From: Peptococcaceae bacterium | GTDB taxonomy: Bacteria > Bacillota > Dehalobacteriia > UBA7702 | NCBI GenBank assembly: GCA_019415505.1 | Contig: DXZC01000134.1 | Span: forward strand, 1 to 5,509 | Direction of reading: 5' to 3' | Length of the DNA: 5,509 nt | The notes under the pieces: model-generated | What the model was told of the DNA's origin: nothing | The model's database searches: none | Seen by the model: only the letters and a program-made list of their open reading frames with translations | In this document: in pieces, positions 1-3,433 of the stretch | Numbering within the stretch: position 1 is the stretch's first letter | Layout of the letters: every line of letters begins with the position of its first letter | Translations under genes and position numbers: made by a program

Positions 1-49
1 TTGTAATTAATCACATTTTATTATCCCATTTATCGGACATATAAAGTTA

Positions 50-55
50 TATAAT
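50..55 (+). promoter_or_regulatory. Putative -10 box upstream of the small membrane-peptide gene
   Basis: A perfect TATAAT lies 39 bases before the ATG at 95. No convincing -35 hexamer is found 15 to 19 bases upstream (the region reads CCCATTTATCGG), so this is only half a promoter by sequence. The stretch following it, TATAATATGTTTAAGATAA, resembles the start of the carA transcript. In such AT-rich DNA an isolated TATAAT can be chance. Confidence 0.35.
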
Positions 56-94
56 ATGTTTAAGATAAAGTTGAGCAGGGAGGTAGATAATATT

Positions 95-202
95 ATGATG
101 GGGGATTTTGTCGTAATTGGTTTAATACTGTGGTCATTAGTTGCCATGTCCAAAAAATCCAGGACACGGCGGCGAAGAAAACGGGTTATGATGTATCGCT
201 AA
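95..202 (+). CDS. Small single-pass membrane peptide with an arginine-rich tail (35 aa, unknown function)
   Basis: I do not recognise this gene. The ORF encodes 35 residues: a short start (MMGD), a hydrophobic segment at about residues 5-18 (FVVIGLILWSLVAM) long enough for one short membrane span, then a very basic tail at about residues 20-30 with a run of four Arg (RTRRRRKR), ending MMYR. The charge pattern predicts N-out/C-in topology, with the tail on the cytoplasmic side. The main support for a real gene is AGGGAGGT at 77-84, ten bases before the ATG at 95. A second ATG at 98 is less well spaced. A TATAAT lies upstream at 50-55 and a hairpin with a T-run follows at 272-298, so it could be a monocistronic unit. 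The tail could bind phospholipid or nucleic acid, but that is inference. It is too short for family assignment by eye, and chance is not excluded. Confidence 0.5.
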   Translation: MMGDFVVIGLILWSLVAMSKKSRTRRRRKRVMMYR

Positions 203-271
203 CATTATTAGAGTGGTTTGGCTTATTAAACTATAAAATTAATTTGTTTAAAAAAAATATATTTGCGAAAA

Positions 272-298
272 GACCAGCTATAAGCGGTCATATTTTTT
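272..298 (+). terminator. Rho-independent terminator after the small membrane-peptide gene
   Basis: GACC at 272-275 pairs with GGTC at 286-289, and GCT at 277-279 pairs with AGC at 283-285, with one bulged A at 276 and an ATA loop. The seven-pair stem is followed at once by ATATTTTTT (T-run 293-298) and preceded by an A-run, as expected for an intrinsic terminator reading rightward. It lies 70 bases past the stop codon of the 35-residue ORF and is the natural end of that transcript. The stem is modest, so termination may be incomplete. Confidence 0.6.
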
Positions 299-597
299 GA
301 GGTTAATTTTAATGAAGTTTGATTGATTTAAATATCCCATTCAAGAAATTTAGGAGAAATTTTCATTTATATTATCAAACTATATTAAGGTGAAAATTTA
401 TTGATAACTGGTATTTTGCAAATTTAATTGACAATTAGCTTTCAGAGTAACAAAAAATATGGTGTTTAATAATTTGTTTAAAATTGTTTTTGCTGCGCAA
501 TATTTTAAATAAAACAAGGGTTGAAACAAGCTGTTTTTTGAAAAGTGGCAAAAAAATACCTAATTTTGGCCATTTTTTCCAATAAAAATGGTGGTAA
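299..597. other. AT-rich intergenic region with short inverted repeats, no gene seen
   Basis: No ORF with a credible ribosome binding site was found on either strand. Visible structure: nine-base arms AAATTTTCA (357-365) and TGAAAATTT (391-399); an overlapping TTATCAA (372-378) and TTGATAA (401-407); a hairpin CCATTTTT (570-577) with AAAAATGG (584-591) around a six-base loop; and a tandem AATGGTGG at 587-594 and 597-604. A 14-base direct repeat TAATTTGTTTAAAA occurs at 240-253 and 470-483. A TTGACA at 428-433 has no -10 partner at usual spacing. All are short and AT-rich, so most could be chance. Confidence 0.55.
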
Positions 598-609
598 ATG
601 GTGGGGTTC

Positions 610-638
610 TTGCAAAAAATTGCCCTCCGTGGTAGAAT
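610..638 (+). promoter_or_regulatory. Sigma-A-type promoter of the SLH/3D protein gene
   Basis: TTGCAA at 610-615 (four of six matches to TTGACA) and TAGAAT at 633-638 (five of six matches to TATAAT) are separated by exactly 17 bases. Transcription would begin near 645, leaving a leader of about 120 nt before the GTG start at 766. The promoter sits inside the region that would be coding if the upstream ATG at 598 were used, which is a further argument against that start. Confidence 0.6.
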
Positions 639-644
639 ATGCTC

Positions 645-765
645 TGTCGCTAAAGAAATCGGCTTAAAAGTTAGCGGACAAAACAGCGAAAACTTAATAT
701 GGAAAAACAGAATAAAGAGAAACTCAAGAGAGAAACATAATATTTTTTTAGTTTGGAGGAATCTT
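645..765 (+). promoter_or_regulatory. Structured 5' leader of the SLH/3D gene with a nine-pair hairpin
   Basis: TGTCGCTAA at 645-653 pairs with TTAGCGGACA at 671-680, giving nine base pairs with a single bulged G (676) and a 17-base loop. The hairpin begins at the predicted transcription start. TCGCT (647-651) can alternatively pair with AGCGA (685-689), so two folds exclude each other. The rest (690-750) is A-rich and looks unstructured, then GGAGGA at 755-760 is the ribosome binding site. Genes for 3D-domain wall factors are sometimes preceded by the c-di-AMP (ydaO) riboswitch. I could not find its conserved blocks here, so no riboswitch class is assigned. A 5' stabilising hairpin is the simplest reading. 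Confidence 0.4.
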
Positions 766-1779
766 GTGAGTAAAAAAATAATCGGTCTTACTTTTCTTCT
801 CTCCGTCTTATGTATTTCTTGCTTTTTAGGTTCAACTGGCGCTTTGGCGGCAGAATATACAGATACGAACCATTGGGCTAAGAATTCTATAGACTATGTT
901 TCGGGAGAAGGTTGGTTTACCGGAGTATCGGAGAGTAAGTTTGAGCCAAACTCCGCCATGACCCGTGGTATGTATGTAACGGTTTTGGCTAGATTTGCCG
1001 AGGTGGACACTTCAACATCTGGTTTGTCATCTTTTTCTGATGTGTCCTCTTCCAGTTATTATGCATCGGCAGTAGCTTGGGCTCAACAAAACGGTATTGT
1101 GCAAGGAACATCAGAAAGTATATTCAGTCCTAATGAGGAAATTAGCCGGGAAGAATCTGTAGTAATGCTGAGCAGATTTTTGCAAGCTACCGGTCGGGTC
1201 TTGGATATACGCAATGATATCAAAATTTATAGTGATGAAGCCGAAATTAGCGACTGGGCTTACGATGCTGCTTATGAATTACAGAAATATGGCGTTGTTG
1301 TTGGTAATGCCAATAATGAATTTAACCCTCAGGATAACTTTACCAGAGCTGAAGCCGCTGTAGTATTCGCTAGACTGGATGGACAATTCCTGGAAAACTA
1401 CATTGCAGTTCCAGAAGAGGAAGATGAAGAGGAAAACACCAATACTACTCCTGCGGGTCCTACAGGTAGTTATATAGGTTCCTTTAAAAGCACCTTTTAC
1501 TGCCCCGGTAGTTGTTGTAATGGGTCTTGGGCCGGTCAAACTGCCCTGGGCGTCAAGCCTACTGTGGGACGTACAATAGCGGTGGATCCTGCGTACATCA
1601 AATTAGGTTCCTATGTTTACCTGGAATTTGCTGACGCCCGCTTGATGCAGTACAATGGTACCTACCGCGCTGAGGATACTGGCGGCGCGATTAAAGGTTA
1701 CCGTATAGACGTTCTTTTAGGCAGCCACTCAGCTTGTAACGCGGCTGGCGTAGGTAACGTCAATGTATATTTACAATAA
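766..1779 (+). CDS. Secreted S-layer-homology protein with a C-terminal 3D domain (337 aa), probable peptidoglycan-acting surface factor
   Basis: Start GTG 766 follows GGAGGA (755-760) by five bases and gives a clean signal peptide: SKK, a hydrophobic core to about residue 23, then GALAA, with cleavage likely after residue 28 or 29. Three SLH repeats follow at about 30-79, 89-141 and 154-205, with TRAE-type motifs TRGM (66-69), SREE (127-130) and TRAE (193-196). The first has lost its Glu. SLH triplets bind pyruvylated secondary wall polymers and anchor proteins to the cell surface. An acidic linker (EEEDEEE, 217-223) leads to a 3D domain at about 238-337. Its three diagnostic aspartates are D274 (AVDP), D304 (EDTGG) and D315 (RIDV). 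The 3D fold is related to MltA lytic transglycosylases and occurs in YocH-like wall hydrolases, so a role in peptidoglycan turnover is likely but not proven. Cys 246, 250, 251 and 324 lie in this domain. The gene has its own promoter and terminator. Architecture is certain from sequence; enzymatic activity is inferred. Confidence 0.93.
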   Translation: MSKKIIGLTFLLSVLCISCFLGSTGALAAEYTDTNHWAKNSIDYVSGEGWFTGVSESKFEPNSAMTRGMYVTVLARFAEVDTSTSGLSSFSDVSSSSYYASAVAWAQQNGIVQGTSESIFSPNEEISREESVVMLSRFLQATGRVLDIRNDIKIYSDEAEISDWAYDAAYELQKYGVVVGNANNEFNPQDNFTRAEAAVVFARLDGQFLENYIAVPEEEDEEENTNTTPAGPTGSYIGSFKSTFYCPGSCCNGSWAGQTALGVKPTVGRTIAVDPAYIKLGSYVYLEFADARLMQYNGTYRAEDTGGAIKGYRIDVLLGSHSACNAAGVGNVNVYLQ

Positions 1780-1785
1780 CAGAGG

Positions 1786-1847
1786 CCTACAAAGCCTGGA
1801 AAATAAAGAAGCGGAATTCCCGCTTCTTTATTTTTTAGTTTTGTAGG
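1786..1847. repeat. Eight-base inverted repeat enclosing the terminator
   Basis: CCTACAAA at 1786-1793 is perfectly complementary to TTTGTAGG at 1840-1847, and the pair flanks the terminator stem symmetrically (six bases on the left, about five on the right). Together they make a nested 62-base structure that could fold on either strand. It may lengthen a bidirectional terminator or be a small palindromic element. A single copy in the window does not decide this. Confidence 0.5.
1800..1836 (+). terminator. Strong rho-independent terminator of the SLH/3D gene
   Basis: AATAAAGAAGCGG at 1802-1814 pairs perfectly with CCGCTTCTTTATT at 1820-1832 around the loop AATTC. Two more A-T pairs extend it to 1800/1834. 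The stem ends in TTTTTT (1831-1836). It begins about 20 bases after the stop codon at 1777-1779. The A-run on the left would serve as the T-run on the other strand, so it may work in both directions. It separates the surface-protein unit from carAB. Confidence 0.92.
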
Positions 1848-1851
1848 GTTT

Positions 1852-2106
1852 TCTCAATTAGCTAACAATATTTATAATGGTGAATCACTATTTTCTCATG
1901 AATTATTTTACGGGGCAGCGGCAATAGTTCTAGGGCGCATAATTTAAATTAAATAATATTTTAAGAAAAAGACTATATTAGCCTTAACTATTGTGTGCCT
2001 CATTGGCGCTGAGAGTCATTTTATTCCCGGAAAAACAAAAATATGGGTAAACTTATTAGGGTTAAGATTTGTCCTTATATTTCTCCTCAATAGCGCTTAT
2101 TGCTAA
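1852..2106 (+). pseudogene. Possible decayed membrane-protein fragment (weak)
   Basis: No intact gene lies between the terminator and the carA promoter. In one frame two stretches with protein-like, hydrophobic composition follow each other: about 31 codons at 1852-1944 (containing HELFYGAAAIVLGRII) and about 50 codons at 1954-2103 (containing ILALTIVCLIGA and VNLLGLRFVLIFLL). They are separated only by two TAA codons at 1945 and 1951. No start codon with a ribosome binding site precedes either part, and I recognise no family. The shared frame and membrane-like pattern suggest a remnant, but AT-rich DNA readily encodes Leu/Ile/Phe, so chance is a serious alternative. Confidence 0.2.
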
Positions 2107-2154
2107 CACCTAGAAAATTTTTTTAATATCTTGGTTATATAGCCGTTATTTACC

Positions 2155-2184
2155 TTGACAGAAAAGAGGCTTATTTCGTATAAT
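2155..2184 (+). promoter_or_regulatory. Perfect-consensus promoter of the carAB operon
   Basis: TTGACA at 2155-2160 and TATAAT at 2179-2184 match both sigma-A consensus hexamers at every base, with an 18-base spacer. Transcription should start near 2190, about 140 nt before the carA ATG. Promoters this close to consensus are usually strong and need no activator, so control would be expected from a repressor or from the leader RNA. No clear ArgR box pair was recognised around it. Confidence 0.85.
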
Positions 2185-2190
2185 ATGTAA

Positions 2191-2329
2191 GATAAGAAAC
2201 TGGATGAAAATACCAACCAGTACAGAAAGGCAGCCTAATTGCGAAAAGGCCCCTTTTGTTGAGAATAACGCCGGTAAGAGGCATAGTTAAAACGTGGGTT
2301 CTCTAAACCCATGGAATGGAGATTAAACC
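2191..2329 (+). promoter_or_regulatory. carA 5' leader with a hairpin whose loop is complementary to the Shine-Dalgarno
   Basis: Near the start ACTGG (2199-2203) can pair with CCAGT (2217-2221). AAAGG (2226-2230) and AAAAG (2244-2248) compete for the same CCTTTT (2252-2257). GCC (2270-2272) and GGC (2280-2282) form a small stem. The best element is TGGGTT (2295-2300) with AACCCA (2306-2311), extendable to 2293/2313. Its loop CTCT (2301-2304) is complementary to the carA Shine-Dalgarno GGAG at 2318-2321. No T-run follows any stem, so classical transcription attenuation is not supported, and no PyrR-type binding loop is present. Control at translation initiation is the better guess. Confidence 0.4.
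2204..2290 (+). CDS. Possible 28-codon leader peptide ahead of carA (weak)
   Basis: An ATG at 2204 opens a 28-codon frame that begins MKIPTSTERQ, ends NAGKRHS and stops with TAA at 2288-2290, three bases before the hairpin in front of carA. It fills most of the leader and has two AGG arginine codons (residues 9 and 26) but no run of Arg. The predicted transcript offers only about 13 bases upstream with no recognisable ribosome binding site, so translation would be weak. Arginine-sensing leader peptides control carbamoyl-phosphate synthetase in fungi, but nothing here shows homology to them. Chance is likely. Confidence 0.15.
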   Translation: MKIPTSTERQPNCEKAPFVENNAGKRHS

Positions 2330-3433
2330 ATGAAACGAAACAGCAAAAAGTGCTATCTTGTCTTAGCGGATGGCACGGTATACTCAGGTAAGTCCTTTGG
2401 GGCTGCTGGTAGCGCCCTAGGTGAGGTGGTGTTTACCACCAACATGACAGGGTATCTCGAAACCCTGACAGACCCCAGCTATTATGGTCAAATCGTAGTG
2501 CAAACATTTCCATTAATCGGTAATTATGGTGTCATACCCCCAGACCGCGAAAGTGAAAGAACCCAACTCCGAGGCTATATAGTCAGAGAGTGGTGCGATA
2601 CTCCTTCTAACTTCCGCAGTGAAGGGGATATTGACACCTTTTTAAAAGACAATAATATCGTTGGCCTGTGGGATATAGATACCCGTTCCTTAACCAGGAA
2701 AATCCGCTCTCATGGCGTAATGAACGGCGCTATTGTGGAAAACCGGGAGGATATTACGGCAGAGTTAATGGCCTGTTTGCAAAAGTCCACTATTAGGGAC
2801 GCCGTAGCCTCGGTATCCCCGCAAGAGTCGGTACAGTCCCAGGCAGCGCCGCCCCACTATAAGGTGGCCTTGTGGGATTTAGGCGCCAAAGCAAATATTG
2901 AGCGGGAACTGCATATATGTGGCTGCGAGGTGATACGGGTATCCTGTGAAGCCACGGCGGAGGAAATTGCCGCCCTGGAAGTAGACGGCGTTGTTATTTC
3001 CAATGGCCCTGGCGATCCCATTGATAATCCCAAAGTCATCGAGGAGGTAGGTAGGTGGTTGGAGAAGAAGGTGCCAACTTTCGGCATCTGCTTGGGTCAT
3101 CAGGTCATGGCTCTTTCTCAAGGCTGTAAAACTGAGAAGCTGAAATATGGGCACCGCGGCGGTAATCAGCCGGTTAGGGAATATCCCAGTGGCGAATTAT
3201 ATATTACCAGCCAAAATCATGGCTATACCGTATCATTGGACAATCTTCCCAGTCATGTGCAGCTACTTTATGAAAATGTCAGCGATAAAACCTGTGAGGG
3301 TTTAATCTATCAAGGTTATCCGGCCTTCTCCGTACAGTTCCACCCTGAGGCTTCCGGCGGCCCGCTGGATACCAATTTCCTTTTCCAACGCTTTATCAAT
3401 TTGATGGGAGGTGACGGCAATGCCACTAAATGA
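2330..3433 (+). CDS. carA: Carbamoyl-phosphate synthase small (glutaminase) subunit CarA, 367 aa
   Basis: CarA hydrolyses glutamine and passes ammonia through an internal tunnel to CarB, the first step toward carbamoyl phosphate for pyrimidines and arginine in the cytoplasm. The N-terminal CPSase small-chain domain (about 5-135) carries GEVVFTTNMTGY and GLWDIDTRSLTRKIR. The class I glutamine amidotransferase domain (about 177-360) has SNGPGDP (224-230), the nucleophile elbow GICLGHQ with Cys254, and FHPEA with His338 and Glu340, so the catalytic triad is complete. Length is normal for the family (roughly 350-390). The ATG follows GGAG (2318-2321) by eight bases, and the N-terminus fits the family. 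It is the first gene after a consensus promoter and a structured leader, and its last 14 bases overlap carB. No defect is seen. Confidence 0.97.
   Translation: MKRNSKKCYLVLADGTVYSGKSFGAAGSALGEVVFTTNMTGYLETLTDPSYYGQIVVQTFPLIGNYGVIPPDRESERTQLRGYIVREWCDTPSNFRSEGDIDTFLKDNNIVGLWDIDTRSLTRKIRSHGVMNGAIVENREDITAELMACLQKSTIRDAVASVSPQESVQSQAAPPHYKVALWDLGAKANIERELHICGCEVIRVSCEATAEEIAALEVDGVVISNGPGDPIDNPKVIEEVGRWLEKKVPTFGICLGHQVMALSQGCKTEKLKYGHRGGNQPVREYPSGELYITSQNHGYTVSLDNLPSHVQLLYENVSDKTCEGLIYQGYPAFSVQFHPEASGGPLDTNFLFQRFINLMGGDGNATK
3407..3414 (+). promoter_or_regulatory. carB ribosome binding site inside the end of carA
   Basis: GGAGGTGA matches the anti-Shine-Dalgarno almost fully and lies five bases before the carB ATG at 3420. 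It sits in the last codons of carA, whose stop is at 3431-3433. The strong site plus the overlap points to coupled translation of the two subunits, and it fixes the carB start. Confidence 0.9.

Noticed and set aside
428..460. Promoter starting with TTGACA at 428-433
   Set aside because: No acceptable -10 hexamer at 15 to 19 bases. The nearest candidate, AAATAT at 455-460, is 21 bases away, and no gene follows directly.
240..483. 14-base direct repeat TAATTTGTTTAAAA (240-253 and 470-483) as target duplication or element ends
   Set aside because: Very AT-rich, with no transposase or terminal inverted repeats between the copies, so chance is the better explanation.
598..765. N-terminal 56-residue extension of the SLH/3D protein from ATG 598
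   Set aside because: It has a poor ribosome binding site, overlaps a promoter and a hairpin, and would bury a clear signal peptide. GTG 766 is far better.
645..765. c-di-AMP (ydaO) riboswitch before the SLH/3D gene
   Set aside because: Expected from the gene type, but the conserved sequence blocks and multi-helix layout are not visible.
2100..2129. Second carA promoter TTGCTA / TAATAT with an 18-base spacer
   Set aside because: Only four of six matches in each box in AT-rich DNA, with a perfect promoter 50 bases downstream.
2217..2236. PyrR binding loop in the carA leader
   Set aside because: CAGAAA resembles the CNGNGA loop, but the fifth base is wrong and the flanking bases do not form the required stem.
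2244..2262. AAAAG/CTTTT hairpin in the carA leader as an attenuator terminator
   Set aside because: Only five mostly A-T pairs with a four-base loop, and the following bases (GTTGAG) are not a T-run.
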